From the NCBI GenBank assembly GCA_018433975.1, contig JAHDQE010000029.1, positions 45,519 to 109,518 on the forward strand: a DNA stretch of 64,000 bases, given 5' to 3'. The notes below the pieces were generated by a model that was given only the letters and a program-made list of their open reading frames with translations, searched no databases and had not been told where the DNA came from. The position numbers and the translations under genes were made by a program. Shown one piece after another: positions 25,737-36,245 of the stretch. The stretch comes from Ornatilinea sp. Lineage in GTDB: Bacteria; Chloroflexota; Anaerolineae; Anaerolineales; Anaerolineaceae. The first letter of the stretch is position 1. Every line of letters starts with the position of its first letter.

Positions 25737-27125
25737 ATGGACTCATACGATAATTACCAGTCTCCATTCAGCTGGCGTTACGCCAGGGATGAGATGCGCT
25801 CAATATGGAGTGAGAATAATAAACGCCGATTGTGGCGCCGCATTTGGGTGGCATTGGCAAAAGTACAGAGTGAATATGGCCTGGTCAGCATGGACCAGCT
25901 TCAGGAATTGGAGCAGCATGCCCATTCCATTGATGTTGAGGCCGCATTAAAAATTGAAGCCGAGCTTCACCATGATTTGATGGCAGAACTGAAGACATTT
26001 GCAGCGCAGTGCCCCACTGCCGGCGGCGTACTGCATATGGGAGCCACTTCAATGGATATCGAGGATAATGCCGATGCATTGCGTCTGCGCGGCGCCTTGG
26101 ATCTGGTATTATCCGCTCTACGTTCGGTCCTCCTCGCGTTGGCGAACCGCATCGAAGAGAACGCCGCACTGCCCATTATGGCTTTTACACATATTCAACC
26201 GGCGGAACCATCCACCCTCGGATATCGCTTCGCCATGTATGCGCAGGACCTGCTGGAGGATTATCAAAACATATCGGCCATCCGTAACGCTATCCGCGGC
26301 AAAGGGTTTAAAGGAGCAGTAGGAACAGCCGCCGCCTATGGCGATTTGATGGGGTTGGAAAACCTGGAGCAATTCGAAGCGCAGCTTAGCCGGGAATTGG
26401 ATTTATCTTTTTACCCGGTCAGTACGCAAACCTATCCGCGCAAACAGGATTTTATGGTTCTGAACGCACTGTCCGGTCTGGGCGCCTCACTGCATAAATT
26501 TGCGTTTGACCTGAGGTTGTTGCAGACGCCCCCCATCGGCGAAATCAGTGAACCATTCGGCAAGAAGCAGGTCGGCTCTTCGGCCATGCCGTTTAAACGC
26601 AATCCGATCAACGCCGAAAAAATTGACTCTCTCGCCCGCCAGCTTTCCGTCTATCCTCAAGTTGCCTGGCAGAATGCGGCCAATTCCCTTCTGGAGCGTA
26701 CGCTGGATGACAGCGCCAATCGGCGCACCATCCTGCCGGAAGCGTTCCTGATCTGTGATGAACTCCTGCGGGTTATTCTCCGTTTGGTGACAAATATGAA
26801 TATCCACACCGAAGCCATCCAGAACAACCTGAATACCTACGCCCCATTTGCCTGTACGGAAAGGATCATGATGGCGGTCAGCAAAAAGGGCGCCGATCGC
26901 CAGAAGATGCACGAGATTCTCCGTGAGCATGCACTCACGGCCTGGCAGTCCGTACAAGCCGGGAACCCCAACCCATTGGTAGGTTATTTGCAGGAAGACG
27001 CTGAGATTTTAAAATGGATCAGCAGGGAAGAGATTGCGCAGCTGGCTCAGGTATCCGGTTATACCGGGATTGCCGAAAAACGATCTCTTCAGCTCGCAGA
27101 GCGAATCCGGCAGGAAATGAGATAA
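25737..27125 (+). CDS. purB: Adenylosuccinate lyase
   Basis: 462 residues. It cleaves SAICAR to AICAR and adenylosuccinate to AMP, each releasing fumarate. Motifs: HMGATSMDIEDNADAL, MAFTHIQPAEPSTLGYRF (catalytic His), and the superfamily signature GSSAMPFKRNPINAEKIDSL (catalytic Ser loop, about residues 277-296). ATG 25737 is preferred over a longer frame start because AAGGAA lies upstream and SPFSWRYARDEMRSIW is the usual N-terminus. It is first in the purine cluster but separated from purL by 157 nt with its own promoter; a weak hairpin (27133-27165) follows purB. Confidence 0.96.
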   Translation: MDSYDNYQSPFSWRYARDEMRSIWSENNKRRLWRRIWVALAKVQSEYGLVSMDQLQELEQHAHSIDVEAALKIEAELHHDLMAELKTFAAQCPTAGGVLHMGATSMDIEDNADALRLRGALDLVLSALRSVLLALANRIEENAALPIMAFTHIQPAEPSTLGYRFAMYAQDLLEDYQNISAIRNAIRGKGFKGAVGTAAAYGDLMGLENLEQFEAQLSRELDLSFYPVSTQTYPRKQDFMVLNALSGLGASLHKFAFDLRLLQTPPIGEISEPFGKKQVGSSAMPFKRNPINAEKIDSLARQLSVYPQVAWQNAANSLLERTLDDSANRRTILPEAFLICDELLRVILRLVTNMNIHTEAIQNNLNTYAPFACTERIMMAVSKKGADRQKMHEILREHALTAWQSVQAGNPNPLVGYLQEDAEILKWISREEIAQLAQVSGYTGIAEKRSLQLAERIRQEMR

Positions 27126-27223
27126 AAGCATAGATCCGCCCTTTTTGCAGTTTAAAACGCGGATCATTTCCTAACAAGTGATTTTTGTCATCGAATCTTA
27201 AGTGATTCATACCCGTGGATGAC

Positions 27224-27252
27224 TAGACATGTTTTTGTTTGCGGTGTAAAAT
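27224..27252 (+). promoter_or_regulatory. Promoter of the purL-guaB operon
   Basis: -35 TAGACA (27224-27229), 17-nt spacer, -10 TAAAAT (27247-27252); each hexamer is one change from consensus. The expected start, about 27259, gives a leader of about 24 nt containing AGAGG. Confidence 0.75.
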
Positions 27253-27282
27253 CGATCATCTTATTGGAATCAAGAGGTTTTT

Positions 27283-30228
27283 ATGGGTTCAAATGAATCT
27301 AATCAGATATACCGCTTTGTGGTGCGCCCGCTCGCGAAGAACGACCCGCGCTCGAGCGGATATCTCGCGGATGCCCATTCCTTAGGTCTGCACCAGGTAC
27401 AGGGAATTGCCTGCTATGACTTATATTTTGTGCGTGGGGAGCTCAACAACCAGCAGTTGAATCAGCTTGCAGACCAGCTTCTGCATGACCCGGTTACGCA
27501 ACAGGTGGAGGCTGCGCTGCTGAAACTCCCCTGCGAGGATCAGACACCAGGCGAAGAAGTTCGCCAGATCGGGGAAATTGTCGAAGTGGCTTTGCGTCCA
27601 GGAGTTACCGACCCGGTAGCCGAACAAATTCTCCGCTCAGCCAGATTGATCAACATCAACAACATAAACGCTGCCTCAACAGGGCAACGTTTTGTTGTTA
27701 AAGGTGAAAAGATCGATTCTCAGGTCCTGAATTTATTGGCTTCGCGCCTGTTCGCCAATAATGTAATCCAGCACTATACCCTGGGTGAAATTTCGCCATC
27801 CTTTCCCGAAGACGCTCAGGCATCCGGCACCGTCGAGGCCATCAAGCTGCGGGGACTGTCGGACGAAGCCCTATTGCGCACTTCCAACGAACGACGTGCA
27901 GCCTTGAATCTCGATGAGATGAAAGCCATTCAGGCTTATTGCGAATCTGAACAGCGGGACCTGACGGATATCGAATTTGAAATGCTGGCCCAAACCTGGA
28001 GCGAGCACTGCGTCCATAAAACGTTTAAATCCCGGGTTACGGTGGTGAAAGAAAACAAGCAGGATGCGCGTTTCCCGGATGAGTACCGACACCTGTTCAA
28101 CCAGACCGTCAGGGCAGCCACACAATCTATCAAGGCTCCCTGGGTGCTTTCCGCATTCAAGGATAACGCCGGGATCATCGAATTTGATAATGAGCTGGAA
28201 TTGTCATTTAAAGTAGAAACGCACAACCACCCCTCGGCGATTGAGCCATTCGGCGGTGCGAACACCGGCATTGGCGGCGTCATCCGGGATGTAATTGGTG
28301 TCTCCGCCAAACCGATTGCCTCCACGGATGTCCTCTGTTTTGGGCCTCAATCCACCCCCCTGCAGGATCTGCCGGATGGGGTGATCCACCCGCGGAGAAT
28401 TGCTTCCGGCGTTGTCGCCGGGATTAAAGATTACGGGAACAAAATGGGGATTCCCACGGTGAATGGGGCGATCTGGTACGACCCGAGCTTTACGGCGAAC
28501 CCGCTGGTTTTCTGCGGCTGCGTGGGGCTGGCCCCCCGCAATTCGCACCCCCGCCGGGTCTTGCCCGGCGATCATATCATTGTTCTGGGCGGCCGCACCG
28601 GTCGGGACGGACTGCGTGGAGCAACCTTCTCTTCCATGACAATGGACGCGTTGACCGGCGAGGTTTCCGGTGCATCCGTGCAAATTGGAGCACCCATTGT
28701 GGAAAAGGGGCTGGTAGATGTCTTGATGCCGGCTCGCGACCGCAAACTCTATCACGCTATCACCGACTGCGGCGCGGGTGGGCTTTCGTCAGCAGTCGGG
28801 GAAATGGCCTCTGAGTGCGGTGGTGACATCCAGCTCGCTCAGGTGCCATTAAAGTACCCCGGCCTGGCGCCCTGGGAAATATGGCTCTCCGAGGCTCAGG
28901 AACGGATGGTTGTGGCAGTTCCGGAAGAGAATCTGGCCAAACTGCAATCGCTGTGCGATTTATACGAAGTGGAAATGACGGATATCGGCATCTTCAATAA
29001 CAGCGGCCGCACCCGCGTTTTCTACCAGGACCAACGGGTGCTGGATCTGGAAAACCATTTCCTGCATGAGGGACTTCCTCAACGCAGTTATCAGGCCTTG
29101 GTCCGCCAGCCGGAGTATGAGCCCGGCAGGACCTCCCCCCTCAGCCAGAAACTCACTTTGGACTATGGAAAAACCTTGTTAAAATTGCTGGCACACCCCA
29201 ACATCGCCTCCAAAGAAAAAGTGATCCGGGTCTACGACCATGAGGTGCAGGGTGGCACCGTTGTGAAACCGCTGAGCGGCATCCGGCAGGATGGTCCCTC
29301 GGATGGTTGTGTGATTAAACCCCTGGTCGGTAAAGGTGACGAGGCTTTTGTCCTCTCAACCGGGATGAACCCGGAATATGGAAAACAGGACCCGTATGAA
29401 ATGGCACTGCTGGCAATTGACGAAGCCGTTCGCAATGCCGTGGCCTGTGGCTGCGATCCGCAGAAAACTGCCATACTGGATAATTTCTGTTGGGGAGACC
29501 CCACCCGGCCGGAAACCATGGGTGACCTGGTGCAGTCAGCGCAGGCCTGTTACGATGGTGCGCTGCGCTACGGAACGCCATTCATCTCCGGCAAAGATTC
29601 CTTCAATAATGAGTATCTTGGCTCGGACGGAAAGCGGCATGCGATTGCTCCAACCCTGCTGATTTCTGCAATGGGTCTGATGCCTTCCTGGGAACAATCG
29701 GTGACCATGGATTTCAAACAATCCGGTGACACCCTTTATCTCGTCGGTGATTTTCAACCGGCATTTGGAGGCAGTCATTTCAATCTGATTTGCTCCGAAA
29801 ACGCTGTTGTTGAGGGTGTCCCATTGTGCAGCCCGCTCAATCCGCAGGTCTACCGGGCATTTTACCGGGCAGCCTCCGCAAAACTGGTTGCTGCCTGCCA
29901 TGATCTGAGTGAGGGCGGCCTGGCCGTTACCGCGGCCGAGATGGCAATTGCCGGCCGCTTGGGCGCCGAGTTGAATTTACCGGATGACGAAGCGATTCGC
30001 AATCTGTTCGGTGAAAGCAGCGGAACACTCCTGGTTGAAGTAAAACCGGAGAATCAAAAAGCATTTGAAAGTGTTATGACAGGTGTACCGTATATGCAAA
30101 TTGGACAGGTTCGGGAGCTGCCGCAATTGTTGGTAAATGCCCGGGGCCGGGCTGTGCTGGAAGTATCCATAACCCGGCTGCTGTCGGCCTGGAGAGATGG
30201 TGTTACAGAAGAAAAGGAAGCGGCATGA
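27283..30228 (+). CDS. purL: FGAM synthase, PurL with fused tandem PurS-like N-terminus
   Basis: 981 residues, between small PurL (about 740, with separate PurS) and large PurL (about 1300, with glutaminase). It makes FGAM from FGAR, ATP and glutamine-derived ammonia. The first about 190 residues hold two PurS-like units (RFVVRPLAKNDPRSSG; VEVALRPGVTDPVAEQIL). The PurL core follows with MLAQTWSEHCVHKTFKSRV, VETHNHPSAIEPFGGANTGI and repeated AIRS-type domains to the end. Glutaminase is supplied by purQ, whose start overlaps the purL stop by 4 nt. No separate purS gene is present. Confidence 0.95.
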   Translation: MGSNESNQIYRFVVRPLAKNDPRSSGYLADAHSLGLHQVQGIACYDLYFVRGELNNQQLNQLADQLLHDPVTQQVEAALLKLPCEDQTPGEEVRQIGEIVEVALRPGVTDPVAEQILRSARLININNINAASTGQRFVVKGEKIDSQVLNLLASRLFANNVIQHYTLGEISPSFPEDAQASGTVEAIKLRGLSDEALLRTSNERRAALNLDEMKAIQAYCESEQRDLTDIEFEMLAQTWSEHCVHKTFKSRVTVVKENKQDARFPDEYRHLFNQTVRAATQSIKAPWVLSAFKDNAGIIEFDNELELSFKVETHNHPSAIEPFGGANTGIGGVIRDVIGVSAKPIASTDVLCFGPQSTPLQDLPDGVIHPRRIASGVVAGIKDYGNKMGIPTVNGAIWYDPSFTANPLVFCGCVGLAPRNSHPRRVLPGDHIIVLGGRTGRDGLRGATFSSMTMDALTGEVSGASVQIGAPIVEKGLVDVLMPARDRKLYHAITDCGAGGLSSAVGEMASECGGDIQLAQVPLKYPGLAPWEIWLSEAQERMVVAVPEENLAKLQSLCDLYEVEMTDIGIFNNSGRTRVFYQDQRVLDLENHFLHEGLPQRSYQALVRQPEYEPGRTSPLSQKLTLDYGKTLLKLLAHPNIASKEKVIRVYDHEVQGGTVVKPLSGIRQDGPSDGCVIKPLVGKGDEAFVLSTGMNPEYGKQDPYEMALLAIDEAVRNAVACGCDPQKTAILDNFCWGDPTRPETMGDLVQSAQACYDGALRYGTPFISGKDSFNNEYLGSDGKRHAIAPTLLISAMGLMPSWEQSVTMDFKQSGDTLYLVGDFQPAFGGSHFNLICSENAVVEGVPLCSPLNPQVYRAFYRAASAKLVAACHDLSEGGLAVTAAEMAIAGRLGAELNLPDDEAIRNLFGESSGTLLVEVKPENQKAFESVMTGVPYMQIGQVRELPQLLVNARGRAVLEVSITRLLSAWRDGVTEEKEAA

Positions 30229-31004
30229 AACCGAAAGCATTAATTTTATTTGCCACCGGCACCAACCGGGATGGAGACGCGGCCGCAGCACTGGAACTCG
30301 CCGGCGCAGAGGCCTGCATTCATCCTTTAAAACAACTTCGTGAAGATCAAATGGATTGGTCTGCTTTTCAGATGCTGGTCATACCGGGCGGTTTTTCCTA
30401 CGCCGATGCCCTCGGAGCAGGAAAATTATTCGCTCTGGACCTTTCACACTATTTCGCCGATCAAACACGCGCCTTCGTAGCCGCGGGAAAACCGGTGATC
30501 GGTATTTGCAACGGATTCCAGGCATTGGTCAAGTCGGGCATTCTACCGGAAACCCGCGCTCCCGAAGAAAAACCCTGGGCCACACTGACCTTTAACCAGA
30601 GCAATCATTTTGAATGCCGCTGGGTGAGTTTAAAACCGGTCTCGCAAACCTGTCTGTGGACGCGCGGGCTGACCGACCTGATCGATTGTCCGGTAGCACA
30701 TGGGGAAGGTAACTTCCAGGTTAGTGACCTGGCACAGACGCAAATGCTCTTTGAGAGAGATCAGGTGGCTTTACTTTACGCCCACCCGGATGGCTCACCG
30801 GCGGATGGCACCTACCCGGCCAATCCCAACGGCTCCATCCACGATATCGCGGGAATATGCAATCCAATGGGAAACGTGCTGGGATTGATGCCGCATCCGG
30901 AAGACCATATTTACCCCTTCCAGACACCCAACCGGGCAAACCGGCCCGGATTTTACGGATTACCTCTTTTTATGAATGGTGTGCGTTACGCACAGGGAAA
31001 CTAA
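30225..31004 (+). CDS. purQ: FGAM synthase glutaminase subunit PurQ
   Basis: 259 residues. It is a class I glutamine amidotransferase: LVIPGGFSYADALGAG, nucleophile Cys in IGICNGFQAL (about 90), and His/Glu in LMPHPEDHIYP. It feeds ammonia to PurL. Its ATG overlaps the purL stop (ATGA). Length is slightly above the usual 225-230, with a C-terminal segment ending LFMNGVRYAQGN. Confidence 0.95.
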   Translation: MKPKALILFATGTNRDGDAAAALELAGAEACIHPLKQLREDQMDWSAFQMLVIPGGFSYADALGAGKLFALDLSHYFADQTRAFVAAGKPVIGICNGFQALVKSGILPETRAPEEKPWATLTFNQSNHFECRWVSLKPVSQTCLWTRGLTDLIDCPVAHGEGNFQVSDLAQTQMLFERDQVALLYAHPDGSPADGTYPANPNGSIHDIAGICNPMGNVLGLMPHPEDHIYPFQTPNRANRPGFYGLPLFMNGVRYAQGN

Positions 31005-31018
31005 GCAGGAGATTTTTT

Positions 31019-31993
31019 ATGTTATCCAGTGAACAAATTACCCTCTTACTTTCACAGGCTTTTGAGACCAGTCATCTGGAACTGCCCGGACGAAGCGCCG
31101 GGAAGGTACGTGATTGGTACGCTTTACCGGAGAAACGCCGGTTGATCATCACCACCGACCGTCTCTCGGCATTTGACCGCAACCTGGCGGTTGTGCCGTT
31201 TAAAGGACAGGTACTGAATCAGTTGGCGGCCTGGTGGTTTGAAAAAACCGCGGATGTCATCCCCAACCATTTGGTCTCGCTGCCCGACCCAAACGCCGCG
31301 GTCGTCATGGAAGTGGAACCTTTCCCGGTTGAAGTGATCGTACGCGGCTATATTACCGGCGTTACTTCCACCGCTTTATGGTACCGCTATTCCCTGGGAG
31401 AACGGGAGATTTACGGGTATAACTTTGATGAAGGTCTGCGAAAGAATCAGCAGTTACCGCAGCCCATCATCACCCCAACGACTAAAGGCGGGCCGGGCGA
31501 ACATGATGAACGCCTGACCTGTGCCGAGGTGGTCTCTAAAGGGTATCTGGATGCCGCCAGTTGGGATCAGATCCAGAGTGCCGCGCTGGCCATTTTTGCC
31601 CGCGGACAGCAGATTGCGCTGCGGGCAGGTATGATTCTGGTGGATACCAAGTATGAATTTGGACGAACAGCCGACGGCCGCATCGTGTTGATCGATGAGG
31701 TTCACACCCCCGATTCCTCCCGTTTCTGGAAGGCGGACAGCTACACCCGCCGATTTGAGATTGGCGAAGAACCGGACAATTTCGACAAAGAGTTTATCCG
31801 CCGTTATTATTCCAATCTGGGGTACCGCGGAGAGGGCGAACCGCCTGCCGCATCAGATGAATTGTGGGTCCAGGCCAGCCAGCGCTATATCCAAATCTAT
31901 GAACTGCTGACCGGTCTCACTTTTGAAGCGGGCAGCTACCCGGTAGAACCGCGCCTGACTGCAAACCTGAAACAAGAAGGATGGTTAAAATGA
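31019..31993 (+). CDS. purC: SAICAR synthase
   Basis: 324 residues, the longer yeast/plant-like length rather than the about 240 of many bacteria. It joins aspartate to CAIR with ATP. Motifs: SAGKVRDWYALPEKRRLIITTDRLSAFDR is split here as GKVRDWYAL and TTDRLSAFDR (about 28-55); then VEVIVRGYITGVTSTALW; TKGGPGEHDERLT; LVDTKYEFGRTADGRIVLID; DEVHTPDSSRFW. ATG 31019 follows GCAGGAGA; an upstream in-frame start inside purQ is rejected. The stop overlaps purE. Confidence 0.95.
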   Translation: MLSSEQITLLLSQAFETSHLELPGRSAGKVRDWYALPEKRRLIITTDRLSAFDRNLAVVPFKGQVLNQLAAWWFEKTADVIPNHLVSLPDPNAAVVMEVEPFPVEVIVRGYITGVTSTALWYRYSLGEREIYGYNFDEGLRKNQQLPQPIITPTTKGGPGEHDERLTCAEVVSKGYLDAASWDQIQSAALAIFARGQQIALRAGMILVDTKYEFGRTADGRIVLIDEVHTPDSSRFWKADSYTRRFEIGEEPDNFDKEFIRRYYSNLGYRGEGEPPAASDELWVQASQRYIQIYELLTGLTFEAGSYPVEPRLTANLKQEGWLK

Positions 31994-32472
31994 AACCTTT
32001 GCTGGTGATACTGATGGGCTCAAAGGCGGACATGAAACATGCCGAAAAAATTGTTGAGGCGGCACGCTCATTCGGGCTGGACACGGATTTACGAATTGGT
32101 TCTGCGCATAAAACAGCCGCCCATGTATTGCAGTTATTGAACGCTTATGAAGCCGACCCCCGGCCAAAGGTCTACATCACCATCGCGGGGCGCAGCAATG
32201 CCCTTTCCGGCTTTACGGATGGCTCCGTTGCCGCTCCGGTGATCGCCTGTCCCCCCTATTCGGAAGCGTTTGGAGGCGCAGATATCTACTCCTCCTTGCG
32301 AATGCCATCCGGCATTGCCCCGGCTGTGGTACTGGAACCGGCGAACGCTGCACTGCTGGCCGCCAAGATCCTGGGCGTCTATGACCCGGAAATCCGTGCA
32401 GCCGTAAAAGCCCACCAGCAGAAAAGGATGGATACCATACTGGCAGATGATACCGGATTACAGACCGGATAG
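31990..32472 (+). CDS. purE: AIR carboxylase, class II PurE type
   Basis: About 160 residues. Motifs are ILMGSKADMKHAEKIVEAA, RIGSAHKTAAHVLQLL, VYITIAGRSNALSGFTDG, VIACPPYSEAFGGADIYSSL and RMPSGIAPAVVLEP. SAHK and AGRSN-L in place of SAHRT and AGGAAHLPG of class I PurE match class II AIR carboxylases (as in animal PAICS), which use CO2 directly rather than N5-CAIR. Accordingly no purK is in the cluster. The start at 31990 makes an ATGA overlap with purC; 31981 is an alternative. Confidence 0.9.
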   Translation: MKPLLVILMGSKADMKHAEKIVEAARSFGLDTDLRIGSAHKTAAHVLQLLNAYEADPRPKVYITIAGRSNALSGFTDGSVAAPVIACPPYSEAFGGADIYSSLRMPSGIAPAVVLEPANAALLAAKILGVYDPEIRAAVKAHQQKRMDTILADDTGLQTG

Positions 32473-32531
32473 AGTCGTCCGTCCGTCCAATATGCACCAA
32501 CCTGTTATCAGAAAGTGTAAATAGAAAAGCA

Positions 32532-33944
32532 ATGGTTTTCAAAGATTCTCCAAAAGAAGAATGCGGCATTTTAGGAATTTATGCGCCCCAGGAAGATGTG
32601 GCCCGGATGGCCTTTTTTGGCTTATACGCCTTGCAGCACCGCGGGCAGGAAGCCGCCGGGCTGGCGGTTTCGGACGGTCAAATGCTGCGCCTGCACAAAG
32701 ACGTTGGCCTGGTATCTCAGGTGTTTGATTCGCGCACCCTCTCCAGGATGGAGGGGGACTATGCCATCGGTCACACGCGTTACTCAACGACCGGGTCCTC
32801 TGCCGCGCGCAACGCACAGCCCTTTCTAATCGATACGCAGTATGGACCGCTCGCGCTGGCACACAACGGCAACCTGATCAATGCCTTCGAACTGCGGGAG
32901 AGGCTCATGCATCAGGGGGTTGGGCTTTCTTCCACTTCGGATACTGAGGTAATGACAATGATGCTGGCCGGCGCGAAAGGCAGTAACTGGTTCGAGCGCC
33001 TGAAGGATGCCATGCAGTATTGGGTAGGTGCGTATTCACTGGTCATCCTGACCCGCGACCAGGTTTTTGCCGTGCGCGACCCCTGGGGTTTCCGTCCATT
33101 GAGTGTGGGACGGCTGCCCGGCGGCGGACACGCGGCAGCATCCGAATCGGGAGCGCTGCACACATTAGGATGTGAATCAATACGGGAAGTAAAACCGGGA
33201 GAGATCATTGCTTTGAGCGACAATGCGTTAAGCGTGAATCAGGCCATTAGAACAGCCGAGGAAACGGCATTATGCTCCTTTGAACATATTTATTTTTCAC
33301 GGCCGGATAACGTTTGGGATGGACGCAGCGTCCATCATGTACGCCACCGGTTGGGGCAGGTCCTGGCGAAAGAGGCCCCGGCCGATGCGGATGTGGTCAT
33401 CCCGATCCCCGATTCTTCCATCCCGGCAGCAATTGGCTACGCCACAGCCTCCGGGATCCCTTACAATGATGGCTTTATTAAAAACCGGTACATCGGGCGC
33501 ACTTTCATTGAACCAACCGACTTGCTGCGCAAACAGGGTGTGGCATTGAAGTTCAATGTCATCAATGAAAGCGTGCTCAATAAACGCGTGGTCATGGTCG
33601 ATGATTCCATCGTACGGGGCAACACCACCGGCCCGTTGATCCGGCTCTTACTGGACGCCGGCGCAAAGGAAGTACACGTCCGCATCACCTGCCCGCCCAT
33701 CAAACATCTTTGTTTTATGGGCGTGGATATGGGAACCTACGATGATTTAATCGCCCACCGCATGAGCGTTGAGGAAATCAGAGACTACGTCGGAGCGGAT
33801 TCACTGGCTTACCTCTCTCTGGAAGGAATGATGACTGCCATTGGGCGGAATGAAGGTTACTGCACTGCATGTTTCAATGGAAAATACCCTCTGTCTGTTC
33901 AACCGGGTGCAACAAAAACCGGTTTTGAGAAATCGATCGGATAG
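32532..33944 (+). CDS. purF: Amidophosphoribosyltransferase
   Basis: 470 residues. It is the first committed step, PRPP plus glutamine to phosphoribosylamine. A propeptide of ten residues precedes the Ntn nucleophile in EECGILGIYAP (Cys 11). Further motifs are LQHRGQEAAGLAVSDG, IGHTRYSTTGSS, LAHNGNL and the PRPP loop VVMVDDSIVRGNTTGPLIRL (about 355-374). Cysteines near the end (ITCPPIKHLCFMG, GYCTACFNGKYP) suggest the Fe-S-containing B. subtilis type. The Shine-Dalgarno is weak; it follows purE by 59 nt. Confidence 0.95.
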   Translation: MVFKDSPKEECGILGIYAPQEDVARMAFFGLYALQHRGQEAAGLAVSDGQMLRLHKDVGLVSQVFDSRTLSRMEGDYAIGHTRYSTTGSSAARNAQPFLIDTQYGPLALAHNGNLINAFELRERLMHQGVGLSSTSDTEVMTMMLAGAKGSNWFERLKDAMQYWVGAYSLVILTRDQVFAVRDPWGFRPLSVGRLPGGGHAAASESGALHTLGCESIREVKPGEIIALSDNALSVNQAIRTAEETALCSFEHIYFSRPDNVWDGRSVHHVRHRLGQVLAKEAPADADVVIPIPDSSIPAAIGYATASGIPYNDGFIKNRYIGRTFIEPTDLLRKQGVALKFNVINESVLNKRVVMVDDSIVRGNTTGPLIRLLLDAGAKEVHVRITCPPIKHLCFMGVDMGTYDDLIAHRMSVEEIRDYVGADSLAYLSLEGMMTAIGRNEGYCTACFNGKYPLSVQPGATKTGFEKSIG

Positions 33945-33962
33945 CGGAAAGGAAGCAGAAGA

Positions 33963-36245
33963 ATGAAAGTAATGATTATTGGTTCGGGGGGAAGAGAACA
34001 TGCTCTTGCCTGGAAAATCAGCCAATCACCACAATTGACCCGGTTGTATCTTGCACCCGGCAATGATGGCATGGCCGCGCTGGGGACACTGGTACCTTTG
34101 AAGGTCGAAGATTCAAGCGGGATCTGTGCTTTCGCTCAGGAGGAAAAGATTGACCTCGTCGTAATTGGGCCGGAGGCTGCTCTGGCGGCAGGTATCAGCG
34201 ATGCACTTCGCGCGGCCGGGGTGGCCGTGTTTGGCCCTTCCCAAGCCGCGGCCCAGATGGAGACATCCAAAACATTTTCTAAGCAATTCATGGCGCGCCA
34301 TCAAATTCCCACGGCGCGTTTTGTTTCCTTTTCCAGCTACCAGGATGCCTGCGATTATTTACGGATCGTAGAATATCCGGTGGTGATCAAAGCCTCCGGC
34401 CTGGCTGCCGGGAAAGGCGTTATCCTGCCACAAAGTCTGCAAGAAGGATTGGACGCCTTACACGATATCATGGTGGATCACCAGTTTGGTGCTGCCGGGG
34501 ATGAGGTCGTCATCGAGGAACGTCTGGAGGGAGAAGAGGTCTCCCTGCTGGCCTTCTGTGATGGGCAGACCGTTTCTGTAATGCCTCCGGCTCAGGACCA
34601 CAAGCGGCTGCTGGACAACGACCAGGGGCCAAATACCGGCGGGATGGGGACTTACGCCCCGGCTCCGGTGATCACCCCGGCCCAGATTGACGAGATCCGG
34701 CGCACCATCCTCCAGCCGGCTGTGGATGGGCTGCGAGAGGAAGGCATGCCGTATATCGGCGTATTATATGCCGGCCTGATCCTGACCGGCCAGGGGCCAA
34801 AAGTATTGGAGTTCAATGCCCGCTTCGGTGATCCGGAAACACAGGTCATTCTGCCCTTGCTGGAAAGCGACCTGTTAGAGATATTGTTGGCCTGTTCCCG
34901 TGGGGAGTTGAGCAGTACACCTGTGGAGTGGCTCAGCGACAAACGAGCTGCGGTATGCGTGGTACTGGCTTCAGGCGGTTATCCACAAAAGGCGCAAACC
35001 AGATTTGAGATCGAAGGATTGGATACACAGCCGGAGAATGGGATGATCTTCCACGCCGGAACCCGCCTGCAGGACGGTCAATTCGTCAACAGCGGCGGAC
35101 GTGTGTTGGGCGTGACCTGTTGGGATGATGACTTGAAACGTGCCATCAAAACAACTTACCAGGCTGTTGAGAAAATATCCTTTAAAGGCATGCAGTACAG
35201 ACGGGATATCGCTCAAAAGGCCCTGAAACACCTAAACCCCTCCTCGGCTTACCGGGCCGCAGGCGTGGATATCGACGCGGGGAACCGGGCTGTGACTCTG
35301 ATGAAGGAATCGGTGCGTGCCACCTATAATCAGCGGGTTTTAGCAGGGATCGGTTCCTTTGGCGGTCTGTTCTCGATAGACAACCTGGGGGAGCATCCTG
35401 TTCTGGTTGCCTCCACCGACGGCGTGGGGACCAAGGTGGAACTGGCTGCCCGTCTGGGACGGTACCGGGGAATCGGTGAAGATATCGTCAATCACTGCAT
35501 TGACGATATCCTTGTGCAGGGCGCCCGCCCCCTGTTCTTTCTGGACTATTTCGCCACCGCCAGTCTCCAGCCGGAAGTAGTGGCTGAAATTGTCAGCGGC
35601 ATGGCACTGGCCTGCCGTGAAGCGGGCTGCGTGCTGCTGGGTGGAGAGACGGCGGAGATGCCGGGGGTTTACCGGGAAAATACGTTCGATGTGGCCGGTA
35701 CAATCGTCGGCGTTGTTGAACGCGGTCAAATTCTGCCCGATCATACAGCCATGCGCCCAGGAGATGTGCTGCTGGGGTTTGCATCCAGCGGCCCGCACAC
35801 CAACGGCTACTCTTTGATCCGTCAACTCATCAGTGGAGAAGATTTGGAATGCTTCCGCGATGATTTGCATTCCAGTTTCGCGGATGCACTGCTGGCGCCG
35901 CATCGCTCCTATTTGAATCGGATCTCTCCCATCCTGCCCCGTATAAAAGGTCTCGCACACATCACCGGCGGCGGCTTCCTGGAAAACATTCCGCGCATGC
36001 TCCCGGAAGGGCTGCAAGCCGTGATCGATACCACGGCCTGGCCGGTACCGCCGCTGTATCAATGGCTGCAAAAGAAGGGCAATATCGACACGCCGGAAAT
36101 GTACCGGGTATTTAACATGGGTATTGGCCTGGTCGCAGCCGTTGATCCCGCCGAACTGGCAGCCATCCAAAAAGCTGTGCCCGAAAACACCTGGGTGATC
36201 GGTGAACTGCGCAGCGGCACGCGTGAAACGGTAGTGCTGGCATGA
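33963..36245 (+). CDS. purDM: Fused GAR synthetase - AIR synthetase (PurD-PurM)
   Basis: 760 residues in one uninterrupted frame. Residues about 1-425 are PurD (GAR synthetase): [27 protein letters not shown]-grasp [28 protein letters not shown]. Residues about 432-760 are PurM (AIR synthetase): [63 protein letters not shown]. Both halves look catalytically complete. The start has GGAAAGGAAG upstream. The stop overlaps purN by 4 nt, so the order PurD-PurM-PurN equals that of the animal GART protein. Confidence 0.95.
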   Translation: MKVMIIGSGGREHALAWKISQSPQLTRLYLAPGNDGMAALGTLVPLKVEDSSGICAFAQEEKIDLVVIGPEAALAAGISDALRAAGVAVFGPSQAAAQMETSKTFSKQFMARHQIPTARFVSFSSYQDACDYLRIVEYPVVIKASGLAAGKGVILPQSLQEGLDALHDIMVDHQFGAAGDEVVIEERLEGEEVSLLAFCDGQTVSVMPPAQDHKRLLDNDQGPNTGGMGTYAPAPVITPAQIDEIRRTILQPAVDGLREEGMPYIGVLYAGLILTGQGPKVLEFNARFGDPETQVILPLLESDLLEILLACSRGELSSTPVEWLSDKRAAVCVVLASGGYPQKAQTRFEIEGLDTQPENGMIFHAGTRLQDGQFVNSGGRVLGVTCWDDDLKRAIKTTYQAVEKISFKGMQYRRDIAQKALKHLNPSSAYRAAGVDIDAGNRAVTLMKESVRATYNQRVLAGIGSFGGLFSIDNLGEHPVLVASTDGVGTKVELAARLGRYRGIGEDIVNHCIDDILVQGARPLFFLDYFATASLQPEVVAEIVSGMALACREAGCVLLGGETAEMPGVYRENTFDVAGTIVGVVERGQILPDHTAMRPGDVLLGFASSGPHTNGYSLIRQLISGEDLECFRDDLHSSFADALLAPHRSYLNRISPILPRIKGLAHITGGGFLENIPRMLPEGLQAVIDTTAWPVPPLYQWLQKKGNIDTPEMYRVFNMGIGLVAAVDPAELAAIQKAVPENTWVIGELRSGTRETVVLA

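Noticed and set aside
27126..27282. Purine or other riboswitch before purL
   Set aside because: The promoter leaves a leader of only about 24 nt, too short for an aptamer.
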